DNA of 64,000 nucleotides from Rhodopseudomonas pentothenatexigens (GTDB taxonomy: Bacteria > Pseudomonadota > Alphaproteobacteria > Rhizobiales > Xanthobacteraceae), in contig NZ_UFQQ01000023.1 in the NCBI RefSeq assembly GCF_900218015.1, positions 1 to 64,000 of the forward strand, read 5' to 3'. Positions 1 through 8,063 of the stretch are shown piece after piece (within the stretch, counting starts at the first letter, position 1; every line of letters begins with the position of its first letter). Both the position numbers and the translations under genes were made by a program. The notes under the pieces were generated by a model that was not told where the DNA came from, did not search any database, and worked only from the letters and a program-made list of their open reading frames with translations.

Positions 1-75
1 CGATCCCGGACAGAAGCAAGTCACCGGCGACAGGACCACGCAAAAAGGGATTGACTAACCGAGGCCCGTTACAGA

Positions 76-159
76 AGCCCGGGTGAGCGCAGCGACACCC
101 GAGTCTCTTTGCACCGCCGAGATGCTGCCCCCGGATGTCGCTTCGCTCATCCGGGCTAC
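76..159. repeat. Palindromic REP-like repeat, copy 1
   Basis: An 84-base element with complementary ends: it opens with AGCCCGGGTGAGCGCAGCGA and closes with CGCTTCGCTCATCCGGGCTA. The two arms can fold into a long imperfect hairpin around a variable centre. Three more copies lie within the next 1.7 kb (472-556, 1166-1248 and a half copy at 1806-1846). The arms are conserved while the centre and flanks differ, as expected for a dispersed non-autonomous element. No transposase is visible nearby. Confidence 0.8.
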
Positions 160-168
160 GGGACTAGC

Positions 169-441
169 TCAGGACAACGAGTCCCTTCGTTCAAGGGCGC
201 TCGTTAATCGATCGCGCCATTTGATCATATTCCTGCGCCAAGTTTCGTCATACGATCGATCCCGGCGTCTGTCATCGTCATCACTCGCGAATATTATCAG
301 CTCCCGATAAATATCATCCATCAGTCCTTCCATCTCCGGGTCGACTGACCAGCGGAGCGATTTCACGGCATCGACATCAATCTCGCCGCCGCCAATTACC
401 GCATTGAGCGCGATGAGCACTTCTTTGACATCGCAGGTCAT
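169..441 (-). CDS. Small acidic orphan protein, 90 aa
   Basis: I do not recognise this protein. The longer frame runs back into repeat copy 2, so I chose the ATG at 441, which is preceded by a GAGGAAG ribosome binding site. The product starts MTCDVKEVLIALNAVIGGGE and has an acidic middle with a run of four Asp followed by Arg residues, then an Arg-rich end containing RNMIKWRDRL. No signal peptide or membrane segment is seen; it is probably cytoplasmic. It sits between two palindromic repeats and just downstream of hicAB on the same strand. It could be an immunity-like or regulatory small protein, but nothing in the sequence proves a role. Confidence 0.55.
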   Translation of the reverse strand: MTCDVKEVLIALNAVIGGGEIDVDAVKSLRWSVDPEMEGLMDDIYRELIIFASDDDDRRRDRSYDETWRRNMIKWRDRLTSALERRDSLS

Positions 442-471
442 CGAAACCACTTCCTCGGGTCGACAGCAAGC

Positions 472-556
472 GTAGCCCGGATGAGCGCAGCGACACCCGG
501 GAGTCTTCGTGCACCGAGATGCTGCTCCCGGATATCGCATTGCTCATCCGGGCTAC
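472..556. repeat. Palindromic REP-like repeat, copy 2
   Basis: It starts GTAGCCCGGATGAGCGCAGC and ends TTGCTCATCCGGGCTAC, so the outer arms are inverted complements. It shares the GCACCGAGATGCTGCTCCCG centre with copies 1 and 4. It lies between the small orphan gene and hicB and covers the region immediately downstream of hicB, where it could act as a transcript-stabilising or terminating structure. Confidence 0.8.
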
Positions 557-571
557 AGACGATGCGGCTCG

Positions 572-868
572 TCACTCCGCCGCCGCTCGCTCCGCCTGCG
601 GCCGGACGAACGCCACCACGGCATCGGCGGCGTCCGCGACGAACTCCGGGTTGTCGCGCAGCTGCTCGATGCTGCGTGGCTTCGGGATCGGATCGCCGTC
701 GGCACGCAGCAATGCAAGATGACCACCGAGCGCTTCGGCGGCGTTGTCGATCGCCTGTTCGAAGGTGTCGCCGGCCGAGATGCAGCCGGGCACGTCCGGA
801 AAGGCGACGCCGTAGGAGGTGTCGCTGTCCTTGTAGACCAGCGCCAGATAGCCGGATGATGCGCTCAT
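572..868 (-). CDS. hicB: HicB family antitoxin
   Basis: Antitoxin of a type II HicAB toxin-antitoxin pair; HicB neutralises the HicA mRNA interferase and usually autoregulates the operon. The 98-residue protein has the HicB partial RNase H-like fold signature: GYLALVYKDSDTSYGVAFPD followed by VPGCISAGDTFEQAIDNAAE, then a helical C-terminus. The ATG at 868 has a strong AAGGAGGTCC site and its ATGA overlaps the expected stop of hicA, the usual translationally coupled arrangement. A ribbon-helix-helix or HTH C-terminus is not obvious. Because of a frameshift upstream, the same reading frame also continues back into hicA, giving a possible 163-residue HicA-HicB fusion. Confidence 0.85.
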   Translation of the reverse strand: MSASSGYLALVYKDSDTSYGVAFPDVPGCISAGDTFEQAIDNAAEALGGHLALLRADGDPIPKPRSIEQLRDNPEFVADAADAVVAFVRPQAERAAAE

Positions 869-1063
869 CGGACCTCCTTCAGACCTGCCTGCCGATAGAC
901 CGACCGCACGACCTTCGGATGCAAGTCCTTCTTCGGATGCGGGACGGTCACTTTTACCAGCCCTCACCGGATGCTTGAAGTGGTGGTGACTGCCGGTGGC
1001 GCCGACGAACCGCCAGCCATCTGCCTGCAGTTCCTGGATCAGGTCGCGCGAGTCTTTTGGCAT
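865..1063 (-). pseudogene. hicA: HicA family toxin, frameshifted
   Basis: HicA toxins are about 60-residue double-stranded-RNA-binding-fold mRNA interferases. The start encodes MPKDSRDLIQELQADGWRFV then GATGSHHHFKHP, with the catalytic His in the GSHHHFKHP motif. After the codons for RAGK the frame breaks. Dropping one base from the run of four A (952-955, read as T on the plus strand) restores the expected ending VTVPHPKKDLHPKVVRSVYR followed by QAGLKEVR and a TGA overlapping the hicB start. In the sequence as given the frame instead runs into hicB. The catalytic half is intact but the C-terminal half is lost. A sequencing error, a true inactivating mutation or a slippage site are all possible. 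Confidence 0.8.
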
Positions 1064-1165
1064 AGTGGGGCGAGCAACGAGTTGATGAAAGCACCGAGCC
1101 TATGGTCTTTCTCGCTTCGCGCAACGCGACGAAGGACGTAGCAAGGTCGCAGGCCTGGCACGCGC

Positions 1166-1248
1166 AGCCCGGGTGAGCGCAGCGACACCCGGGGCTCTGT
1201 CGCGCCGCCGAAACGCCGCTCCCGGATGTCGCTGCGCTCACCCGGGCT
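1166..1248. repeat. Palindromic REP-like repeat, copy 3
   Basis: It starts AGCCCGGGTGAGCGCAGCGA and ends GCTGCGCTCACCCGGGCT, so the arms are nearly perfect inverted complements. It lies about 100 bases upstream of the hicA start and immediately before a consensus-like promoter at 1263. Confidence 0.8.
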
Positions 1249-1262
1249 CCAGGTCATGCCTC

Positions 1263-1290
1263 TTGACAATATTCCTACAAGGATTATAGT
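1263..1290 (+). promoter_or_regulatory. Consensus-like sigma-70 promoter
   Basis: TTGACA at 1263-1268 is separated by 16 bases from TATAGT at 1285-1290. The box is AT-rich in an otherwise very GC-rich stretch. It points rightward into 500 bases with no convincing gene. It was recognised by eye and is not experimentally supported. Confidence 0.45.
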
Positions 1291-1805
1291 CCGCATCGTC
1301 CTGTCCGTGAGGGGCGCTTCGCGAGGCGTCGTTGAGCGGGACAGATCGTCGGCCGGGAGACCGGCTGGTGAGGGTTTGGCGAAGCTGCGCAGGTGCAGCG
1401 GCGCCGGGCCTGACGCGGCGTCCTGCGCGAGGTGGTTCGCACCCACGTCGTCCGGGAGGCAGAAGGTCGCCGTCCGCCGCTACTATGAGCGGCTGCCCAT
1501 CGCGAGGCTGGACGGGACGGAACGAGGCGGGAGAAATCCCCGTGCTCCCCGCGCCCGGAAGAACGGTCCCGATGCCAAAAGATCGCCGCTGGTGGGCGCG
1601 CCGTGACGGCGATGCGCGATGGATCGCAAGCCATCGCGACAACCACCAATCTGCGCCAAGCGGCGCGCCCCCGCCCCTCGTCGTGACGACGACGGGCGCA
1701 AAGCTCGGGCTCGGCAGAGCCGCGAGATCGCGACGCCGTGGCTGTTTGACAGTGTGATCCCGAAAGCGTGGCGAAGCTCGTCTGAGCGCGCATCCTAGCG
1801 TCGCT
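1291..1805 (+). other. Stretch without a recognisable gene, hairpin-rich
   Basis: No reading frame here has a believable protein or ribosome binding site; all are Arg/Pro/Gly-rich shadow frames. Several inverted repeats stand out: GCCGG/CCGGC around a GAGA tetraloop (1352-1365), GCTGC/GCAGC (1384-1399), and a perfect eight-base stem CGCGATGG/CCATCGCG (1615-1638). CTGTCC at 1301 can pair with GGACAG at 1339. It may be a decayed gene, a larger mobile remnant or a structured RNA downstream of the promoter at 1263. Confidence 0.3.
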
Positions 1806-1846
1806 GAGATGCTGTTCCCGGATCTCGCTTCGCTGATCCGGGCTAC
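1806..1846. repeat. Palindromic REP-like repeat, partial copy 4
   Basis: Only the right half is well conserved: GAGATGCTGTTCCCGGATCT followed by CGCTTCGCTGATCCGGGCTA. The left arm is degenerate. It lies eight bases from the stop codon of the diguanylate cyclase gene, so it may serve as its terminator. Confidence 0.65.
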
Positions 1847-1853
1847 GCGACGA

Positions 1854-3005
1854 CTACATCCCGCAATCGACCGTGCGGTCCCGGCCTGCTGCCTTGGCCT
1901 GGTACAGCCGGCTGTCCGCCAGCTTGTACAGCGCCGCCCAGTCGCCGGCCTCGCGGATCGTCGCCACCCCGAAGCTCGCGGTCACCGACCGCGAGTCCAG
2001 GCCGGGAATGCGGCCCTTGCGGATCGCCTGCCGGAGCCGTTCGGCGCATTCGGTGGCGTCGGCGAGCGATGCGTCCGGCAGGAACACCGCGAACTCCTCG
2101 CCGCCGAGACGGCCGACGAAATCGCCCTTGCGTGCGGTCCTGCGCAGCATCGCACCGATCTCCTGCAGCACGACGTCGCCGACATCGTGACCGAAGCTGT
2201 CGTTGATCGATTTGAAATGGTCGACGTCACACAGGATCAGCGCCGCGCCTTCGGGCGCGCGGCGCATCGGCGCCGCGATCTCCGCCTCGAAGCCGCGGCG
2301 GTTGAGCAGCCCGGTGAGATGGTCGAGGTCGCGTTCGCGGCGCAGATCGTCGATCAGGTCGGACACCGCCGCAGCCAGGATCGCCATCGCCAAGGCGGCG
2401 CCCAGCACCGCGAGCGACAATTGCAGCGTCTGCCAGAACACCGAGTCGGCGAAGACAAGTGGTCCACCCGACGGCGGCGAGGCGCCGACCGTGAACACGG
2501 TGCGGGGAAAGAAGTGCAGCCCGAGCAGCAACAGCGTCCAGAACAGGATGCGGTCGACCACGCGGCCGTGTCTGAGATGCGCAAGCCTCAGCGCGGCGAC
2601 GCACAGCAGCAGTCCGTAGCCGAAATTCTGCACGTAGATGCGCGCGAGCAGACTGCGATCGACGTAGAAGAAGTAGTACAGCGCCAGGCAAAACGCGGCG
2701 AAGATCGCGACATCGATCCAGATGCCGAACGCCCTGCCCGAGCGGATCAGCACGCCTTCGACCGCCGCGATCACGGCGCAGGTGTAGAGCGCGCCCGACA
2801 CCATCGCGTTGAGGCCGGTGTCGCGCGGCCAATAGAGAATCTGACTCGCCGCCCCGAGCGCGAACAGCGCACACGCCGCCGCCAGAAGAGCGAGATAAGG
2901 CCGCCGCCGGTCGTAGCTCCAGGCCGCGAGAAACGCGAGTCCGAACACGCCGATGATGCCTGGCCCGATCAGGGACAACGTAACTCTGACAACCGAACCC
3001 TGCAT
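1854..3005 (-). CDS. Membrane-bound diguanylate cyclase (GGDEF protein)
   Basis: Makes cyclic di-GMP from two GTP. The N-terminal 220 residues contain about seven hydrophobic segments (for example LIGPGIIGVFGLAFLAAW and ILFWTLLLLGL) with no recognised sensor domain. The C-terminal GGDEF domain has DVDHFKSINDSFGHDVGD and the active GGEEF motif (about 301-305), with an RxxD inhibitory site (RKGD) exactly five residues before it. The enzyme should therefore be active and product-inhibited. I chose the ATG at 3005 (383 aa); an in-frame GTG at 3029 would add eight residues. It is monocistronic, separated by 140 bases from the next leftward gene. Confidence 0.88.
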   Translation of the reverse strand: MQGSVVRVTLSLIGPGIIGVFGLAFLAAWSYDRRRPYLALLAAACALFALGAASQILYWPRDTGLNAMVSGALYTCAVIAAVEGVLIRSGRAFGIWIDVAIFAAFCLALYYFFYVDRSLLARIYVQNFGYGLLLCVAALRLAHLRHGRVVDRILFWTLLLLGLHFFPRTVFTVGASPPSGGPLVFADSVFWQTLQLSLAVLGAALAMAILAAAVSDLIDDLRRERDLDHLTGLLNRRGFEAEIAAPMRRAPEGAALILCDVDHFKSINDSFGHDVGDVVLQEIGAMLRRTARKGDFVGRLGGEEFAVFLPDASLADATECAERLRQAIRKGRIPGLDSRSVTASFGVATIREAGDWAALYKLADSRLYQAKAAGRDRTVDCGM

Positions 3006-3149
3006 TTCGAACGCCGCGACCTCGCACACTGAAGCCCGCGTGTTTTGCCTTCATCGGCTGTACGAATCCACCACACACTCGGTGCAATTTTAGCCAAGTG
3101 GAATGGTGCGAGCCCGCGAGCGCATCTGGTCCGAACGGCGGACGTCCGT

Positions 3150-4346
3150 TCAGTGTGCCGCGATCCCGTACATCGGGCCGACGGTTTGCGGCTCGCCGGG
3201 GATCGCGCGGCCTTCGATCAGCACGCTGATCCGCTTGCCGAGAAAGAACGGCGCGCCCCAGACGAACGCGGTCGAGGCCGGCGCTGCGGCGAGCGCGAGG
3301 CGGTCGGACGCGCCGATGCTCGGATTGCGAAGGCGCTCGTAGTTGCCGATCACCAGATCGACCGGGAGCGCTGCCTGATCGCGGCCGATCAGCGTGGCTT
3401 TCGCGGCCGTGTCGGCCGCCGGACAGAAACCGGCGGTCTTGACCCGGCATCTGGGAAGCTCGGCGTCCGGCACGATGTAGGTTTCGGTACCAGAATCGAT
3501 GTAGCTGCCGGCGAACGCCTGTCCCTGATACACCGTGGTGAAACGGCCGTTGTCGCCCAGCAGCAGACGGCGGGCAGGTCCGAGCCGGTTGTTGGCTGCG
3601 GTGCCGACGCCGAAGGTCAGCGTGCCGCTCACCATCCGGTCGCCGCCCGGCGCGCCTTTCGGAAAATCGATCACGACGCCGTTGGCGTGAGCCGGCAGAC
3701 GGGTCACCGGATTGGGCAGGCGATACGCGGCGTCGACCGCTCCGGTCAGCGGCGTGCAGGCGCCGGCATCGCAGCCGTAGTACAGCGGCATCTTGCTGCT
3801 CTGCACGCAGGCCTTGCCGCAATCGGTGGCGTGGATGCCGATGCCGAGCGTGCCGTTCGAGGTCGGTGCCGCGCCGCCGCTGGGGCAGCTGTCGGGCTGT
3901 GGTCCGGCCGCCTCGCCGACCACCTGGATCGGAATGTCCGGCGCCGTCAAGCTGCCGAAACGGACATCGGCGCGCACCACGCCGCCCCAGGCGCGGCTGC
4001 CGACGAAATGCAGGCACTCCGCCAGCGCGCGCCAATCCGGCCCGAGCGCATCGGGCAGACGAAACCCGGCCGGCAGCGCCGACGCCTGCAACCGAAGCCC
4101 GGTCGAGCCGGTGTCGATCATCACGTCGTTCACCGTCGCGCATTGCGAAGTTCCGGGCTTGCACACCGTGACGCTGACCAGCACGCGATTGAATCCGCCG
4201 TGCGGCGGAAAGCCGAGTTTGATCGGCACGACATTGTCGGGCGATGCGCTCGACGACGCCGCAAACGCAAACGGACTGATTGCAATCAGAACCGCGATGA
4301 CGGTCGACGCGGACCGCGAAAATCTCATTCGCTTAGAATTGTTCAT
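3150..4346 (-). CDS. Secreted DUF3443-like aspartic-protease-fold protein
   Basis: A 398-residue exported protein. Residues 1-30 form a signal peptide (SASTVIAVLIAISPFAFA then AS). A pepsin-like motif MIDTGSTGLRL lies at about 76-86 and a second, weaker half-site YIDSGTETYIVPD in the second half, suggesting a two-lobed aspartic protease fold. Several Cys residues (for example CPSGG, CGKACVQ, CDAGAC) suggest disulfides. Similar proteins are annotated as DUF3443, which has no proven function. The gene is divergent from another protein with the same DTGSTG motif, separated by about 110 bases. Protease activity is inference. Confidence 0.7.
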   Translation of the reverse strand: MNNSKRMRFSRSASTVIAVLIAISPFAFAASSSASPDNVVPIKLGFPPHGGFNRVLVSVTVCKPGTSQCATVNDVMIDTGSTGLRLQASALPAGFRLPDALGPDWRALAECLHFVGSRAWGGVVRADVRFGSLTAPDIPIQVVGEAAGPQPDSCPSGGAAPTSNGTLGIGIHATDCGKACVQSSKMPLYYGCDAGACTPLTGAVDAAYRLPNPVTRLPAHANGVVIDFPKGAPGGDRMVSGTLTFGVGTAANNRLGPARRLLLGDNGRFTTVYQGQAFAGSYIDSGTETYIVPDAELPRCRVKTAGFCPAADTAAKATLIGRDQAALPVDLVIGNYERLRNPSIGASDRLALAAAPASTAFVWGAPFFLGKRISVLIEGRAIPGEPQTVGPMYGIAAH

Positions 4347-4458
4347 GGCGTCACTGTGCTCTCGTAAAGCTCTTGCGCGTAGAGCTCTCCTTCAAGCTAC
4401 AGATCATCGATTAAGCGATGGCTGCATCCATGTCTCGATTGCGAGGGAGCGAACGATC

Positions 4459-5553
4459 GTGATCCACCACGACATTGCCAAGACCGTCACCATCAGCGCC
4501 ATGGCGCTGATGGTGGTTTGTCTCGCCCGGCCCGGCCTCGCGCAGCCGCGCTACGAGAACCACGAAGGCGGCACGTATCTCAAGTTCCTCAACGACAGCG
4601 AAACCGGAGACCGGCGCGGCGCGCCGCCGACGCTGCTGATGAGTTTCGGCGGAGACCCGGTGCGCGCGGTGATGGACACCGGCTCGACCGGCATCGTGGT
4701 CGCGGCGTCGAGCATTCCCGACATCGACAGCCTGCGCCAGATCGGACCGGGCACGCTGACCTATTCGAGTTCCGGCCGGATCATGCGCGGCCGCTGGGTC
4801 GAGACCCGCGTCACGATCGGCGGCAGCAACGACCAGAGCGTCACCACCCGGCCGATCGCGGTGCTCGCGGTCGAGCGGATCGACTGCGTGCCGCATCCGC
4901 GCAATTGCGAGCCGAGCGACGCGCCGCGGCACGTCGCGATGATGGGCGTCGGCTTCGCCCGCGAGGGCGATCATCAGAGCCAGAGCACGCCCGACAAAAA
5001 CCCGTTCCTCAATCTGCCCGGCATGGGCACGATGGCGGCGCCCGGCCGCCTGACGCGCGGCTATGTGGTGACCCGCGCCGGCGTCCATGTCGGACTGACC
5101 GCCGCCAACACCCGCGGCAATTATCGCTTCGTCCAGCTGCAGCGCGCCGCGGACGGCCGCGACTGGGGTCCGCTTCCGGCCTGCATCGCGGTGGACGGCG
5201 GCGCGCCCGCCTGCGGCACCGCGCTGATCGATACCGGAGTCTCGGTGATGTATCTGACCGTGCCGGCGGATCGCGCAGCGGATCGCACCCAGGCCGGCGA
5301 GCGAGGCGGCCAGACGCTGGCGCCCGGCACACGGCTGTCGATCCGGTTCGGCGACGCCACGGCCGAGCGCCCGCCGGGCTACGGCTTCGCCACCGGCGAC
5401 ACCGCCAATCCCGCCGCGCCCGAACGGATCGTGCTGGTCGGCGGCGAGAACCGGCCGACCTTCGTCAACACCAGCGTTCACGCCCTGAACGCATTCGACT
5501 ATCTGTTCGATGCCGACGCCGGCGTGGTCGGCTTCCGCATGATCGATCGCTGA
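4459..5553 (+). CDS. Secreted pepsin-like (retropepsin motif) protein
   Basis: A 364-residue exported protein. I chose the GTG at 4459 because a GAGGGAG site lies just upstream and it gives a clean signal peptide ending ARPGLAQ at about residue 29; the open frame extends further upstream without a signal. VMDTGSTGIVV (about 71-81) and ALIDTGVSVMYL in the second half are the two catalytic-Asp-like loops of an aspartic protease fold. Two Cys pairs lie between them (DCVPHPRNCEP, PACIAVDGGAPACG). It is related in architecture to its divergent neighbour at 3150-4346 but diverged in sequence. Substrate and activity are unknown. Confidence 0.7.
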   Translation: MIHHDIAKTVTISAMALMVVCLARPGLAQPRYENHEGGTYLKFLNDSETGDRRGAPPTLLMSFGGDPVRAVMDTGSTGIVVAASSIPDIDSLRQIGPGTLTYSSSGRIMRGRWVETRVTIGGSNDQSVTTRPIAVLAVERIDCVPHPRNCEPSDAPRHVAMMGVGFAREGDHQSQSTPDKNPFLNLPGMGTMAAPGRLTRGYVVTRAGVHVGLTAANTRGNYRFVQLQRAADGRDWGPLPACIAVDGGAPACGTALIDTGVSVMYLTVPADRAADRTQAGERGGQTLAPGTRLSIRFGDATAERPPGYGFATGDTANPAAPERIVLVGGENRPTFVNTSVHALNAFDYLFDADAGVVGFRMIDR

Positions 5554-5561
5554 CGCAGGCG

Positions 5562-5906
5562 TTAGGCTTTCAGCCGCTTCTTGTACGCTTCCGGGTCCAT
5601 GTCGCGGATGTCGACGCTGAGGCTGTGAATGTCGGGGCAGTGCTCGACCAGGGTCTGGCGCAGCGCGACGCTGAGCGTCACCTTCTGCTCCGGCGTCCGG
5701 CCGGCGAGCATGAACACGGCAAGATGCACGAAGCTGTCGCGCTTGCCGGCGAGCAGATAGTCGTCGAAGCCGCGCGCCCGCACCTTGATGTCGGCGGCGT
5801 GCATCACCCCGGTCGCCGCGGCGGTGACGGCGAGCTGCTCGATGATGCGCCCGACGCGGTCGCGGCCTAGATCATCGGCCGAATAGTCCATCACCAGATG
5901 CGGCAT
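5562..5906 (-). CDS. 5-carboxymethyl-2-hydroxymuconate isomerase family protein
   Basis: A tautomerase-superfamily enzyme of 114 residues, the usual CHMI length. It starts MPHLVMDYS; after Met removal Pro1 is the catalytic base of this family. HCPDIHSLSVDIRDMDPEAY near the end is typical. CHMI acts in homoprotocatechuate degradation, but no hpc genes lie nearby, so the substrate is uncertain. The ATG at 5906 has a GGAGGG site. The stop is only eight bases from the convergent neighbour's stop at 5553. It is divergent from the hydrolase at 6098. Confidence 0.8.
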   Translation of the reverse strand: MPHLVMDYSADDLGRDRVGRIIEQLAVTAAATGVMHAADIKVRARGFDDYLLAGKRDSFVHLAVFMLAGRTPEQKVTLSVALRQTLVEHCPDIHSLSVDIRDMDPEAYKKRLKA

Positions 5907-6097
5907 CGTCCCTCCGGTTCGCGTCCGACGGTTTCTGCAGGTGGTCTTTGGCGCCTGCGAGCGCGATCAAGCCCGGGCGGCGGATCGACGCAAGCGCCGC
6001 GGCGCTCATGGCCGTATGCGTAAATGCGATCGACAGGCTGGTCGCCTTGCGGCAAAGCTCGCCGCCAACGAGACGCTGCACGTTCGATGGAGCCACA

Positions 6098-6943
6098 ATG
6101 ACGACCGACCGCCCTGCCGATCCCCGCGCCCGCTGGGCGTATCTGTCGCAGAGCGAGCGCGACGCCGCCTACGATGTCGTCGCCGCGGTGAAGAACAGTG
6201 CCGAACTGAGCGCCGAGCGCAATGCGGCGTCGGCGCAGGCGCGTGCGACTCTGAGATCGGCGCTCGATCTGGCTTACGGCCCGCGCCAGAGCGCCAGGAT
6301 CGATCTGTATCCGGCCGACAGGCCCGACGCGCCCTGCCTGCTGTTCTGGCATGGCGGCTATTGGCAGAAGAATTCGCGCGAGCTGTTCGCCGCCCTGGTC
6401 GAGGGCATCGCCGCGCACGGCTGGTCGGTGGCGATCCCCGGCTATTCGCTGGCGCCCGAGGTGACGCTCACCGAGATCGTTGCCGAGAGCCGCGCCGCGC
6501 TGGATTGGCTCGCCGCGCATGGCGCCGAGCACGGCGTCGCCGGGCCGGTGGTAACCTCGGGCTGGTCCGCCGGCGGCCATCTGGTGGCGATGACGCTGGA
6601 CCATCCGCTGGTCGCAGCCGGCCTGTCGATCGCCGGGGTGTTCGAGCTCGGCCCGCTGCGCGACACCTTCTTGAACGCGGCGCTGCGCCTCACCGATGCC
6701 GAGATCGCAACGCTGTCGCCGCTGCGGCTGCCGCCGGTCGCCAAGCGGCTCGACCTCGCCTACGGCACCCATGAGCTGCCGGCCCTGGTGCTGGACTCGC
6801 TGGATCTGCACGCGCGCCGCGACGCCGCCGGCGCCTCCGGCCGGCTGCTGCCGCTTCCCGGCCACGATCACTTCTCGATCCTGGCCGAGCTGCGCCGCCC
6901 GGACGGCGCTCTGGTGCAGGCCGCCCGCGACCTGCTCGGCTGA
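6098..6943 (+). CDS. Alpha/beta hydrolase, arylformamidase-like
   Basis: A soluble hydrolase of 281 residues. HGGYW forms the oxyanion region typical of kynurenine-formamidase-like and carboxylesterase hydrolases, GWSAGG carries the nucleophile Ser in GxSxG, and GHDHFSI near the end carries the catalytic His. I chose the ATG at 6098 (MTTDRPADP), which has GGAG upstream; the frame is open further upstream without conserved sequence. Forty bases separate it from the quinone oxidoreductase, so the two may be co-transcribed. The exact substrate is not determined by sequence; no kynurenine pathway genes are near. Confidence 0.75.
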   Translation: MTTDRPADPRARWAYLSQSERDAAYDVVAAVKNSAELSAERNAASAQARATLRSALDLAYGPRQSARIDLYPADRPDAPCLLFWHGGYWQKNSRELFAALVEGIAAHGWSVAIPGYSLAPEVTLTEIVAESRAALDWLAAHGAEHGVAGPVVTSGWSAGGHLVAMTLDHPLVAAGLSIAGVFELGPLRDTFLNAALRLTDAEIATLSPLRLPPVAKRLDLAYGTHELPALVLDSLDLHARRDAAGASGRLLPLPGHDHFSILAELRRPDGALVQAARDLLG

Positions 6944-6982
6944 TAGCCCGCCTTTGTCCCATTCCCCGAGAAGGAGCCCGCC

Positions 6983-7984
6983 TTGCCAGATCGTGAGACC
7001 TCGATGAAAGCCGTCGTCGTCGACGACTATGCCGCGATTGACCAGATCGAACTGAAACAGATCGCGCGGCCGGCGGTGACGCCGGGCGCGGTGCGGGTCC
7101 GGGTTCGGGCGGTCGGCATCGGCTTCGTCGACGGCCTCAAGGTCCAGGGCCGCTACCAGACCAAGGATCCGCTGCCGTTCATCCCCGGCACGGAATTCTC
7201 CGGCGTGATCGACGCGGTCGGCGACGGCGTGGCGGACTACGCGGCCGGGCAGATAGTGATGGGCATGGCGCGCTCCGGTGCGCTCGCCGAGTACATCGTG
7301 GTGCCGGCCGAGGCGATCGCGCCGCTGCCGGACGGCGTGTCGCCCGAAGAAGGCGCCTCGTTCCGGGCCAACTACCTGACCGCGTATTACGCGCTGGCCG
7401 AACGCGCCGCGCTGAAGCCGGGCGAGATCCTGCTGGTGCTCGGCGCCGCCGGCGGCGTCGGCACGGCCGCGATCCAGATCGGCAGACTGCTCGGCGCGCG
7501 CGTCATCGCGGCGGCGTCGACGGCGGAGAAGCGCGACTTCGCGCTCGGCCTCGGTGCCGATGCCGCGATCGACTACACCCGGCCGGACTGGCGCGACACG
7601 TTGAAGGCGCTGACCCAGGACCACGGCGTCGACGTCGTGTTCGATCCGGTCGGCGGGCCGGTCGCGGTCGAAGCGTTTCGCTCGATCGCCTGGAACGGCC
7701 GGCACGTCGTCGTCGGATTCGCCGCCGGCAGCATCCCGGCGCTGCCGTTCAACCTGCCGCTGCTCAAAGGCGGCAGCCTGCTCGGCGTCGACCTCGCGCA
7801 ATTGCCGCGGCGCGAGCCCGCTGTGCTGGCGCGCTGCACCGCGGAGCTGTCGCGGCTGCTCGCCACCGGCGCGCTGAAGCCGGCGATCGTCTCGTCATTC
7901 GCACTGGAGGATTTTCGCGCCGCTTTCACCGCCCTCGCCGGCCGCGACGCGCTCGGCAAGGTGGTGGTGCGGATTGGGCCTTAG
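6983..7984 (+). CDS. Quinone oxidoreductase (MDR superfamily)
   Basis: A 333-residue NADPH-dependent medium-chain dehydrogenase/reductase of the zinc-free quinone oxidoreductase type. The N-terminal GroES-like domain includes PFIPGTEFSGVIDAVGDGV; the Rossmann motif VLGAAGGVGTAAIQIGRLLG lies at about 150-170, followed by GADAAIDY. No zinc-ligand Cys cluster is present. I favour the TTG at 6983 because AAGGAG lies seven bases upstream; the ATG at 7004 (MKAVVVDDY) has no site at normal spacing. It probably reduces quinones or enoyl compounds in the cytoplasm. Confidence 0.82.
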   Translation: MPDRETSMKAVVVDDYAAIDQIELKQIARPAVTPGAVRVRVRAVGIGFVDGLKVQGRYQTKDPLPFIPGTEFSGVIDAVGDGVADYAAGQIVMGMARSGALAEYIVVPAEAIAPLPDGVSPEEGASFRANYLTAYYALAERAALKPGEILLVLGAAGGVGTAAIQIGRLLGARVIAAASTAEKRDFALGLGADAAIDYTRPDWRDTLKALTQDHGVDVVFDPVGGPVAVEAFRSIAWNGRHVVVGFAAGSIPALPFNLPLLKGGSLLGVDLAQLPRREPAVLARCTAELSRLLATGALKPAIVSSFALEDFRAAFTALAGRDALGKVVVRIGP

Positions 7985-8063
7985 CTTCCCTAATCTCCCT
8001 CACCGGCACTCTCTGGATGCGTGGGGCTCGACCCGCGCCTCCATCGCGCGCAGGCGCATCGGC

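Noticed and set aside
572-1063. A natural single-chain HicA-HicB gene
   Set aside because: The hidden frame between the parts encodes the exact expected HicA C-terminus and stop, so a one-base frameshift explains the fusion better.
1226-1793. Several overlapping frames in the gap before the diguanylate cyclase
   Set aside because: All are Arg/Pro-rich, mutually overlapping on both strands, and none has a recognisable start context or motif.
1809-3032. A long plus-strand open frame (407 codons) opposite the diguanylate cyclase
   Set aside because: It is Arg/His/Gln-rich without motifs and lies exactly antisense to a gene with a complete GGDEF domain; it reflects high GC codon bias.
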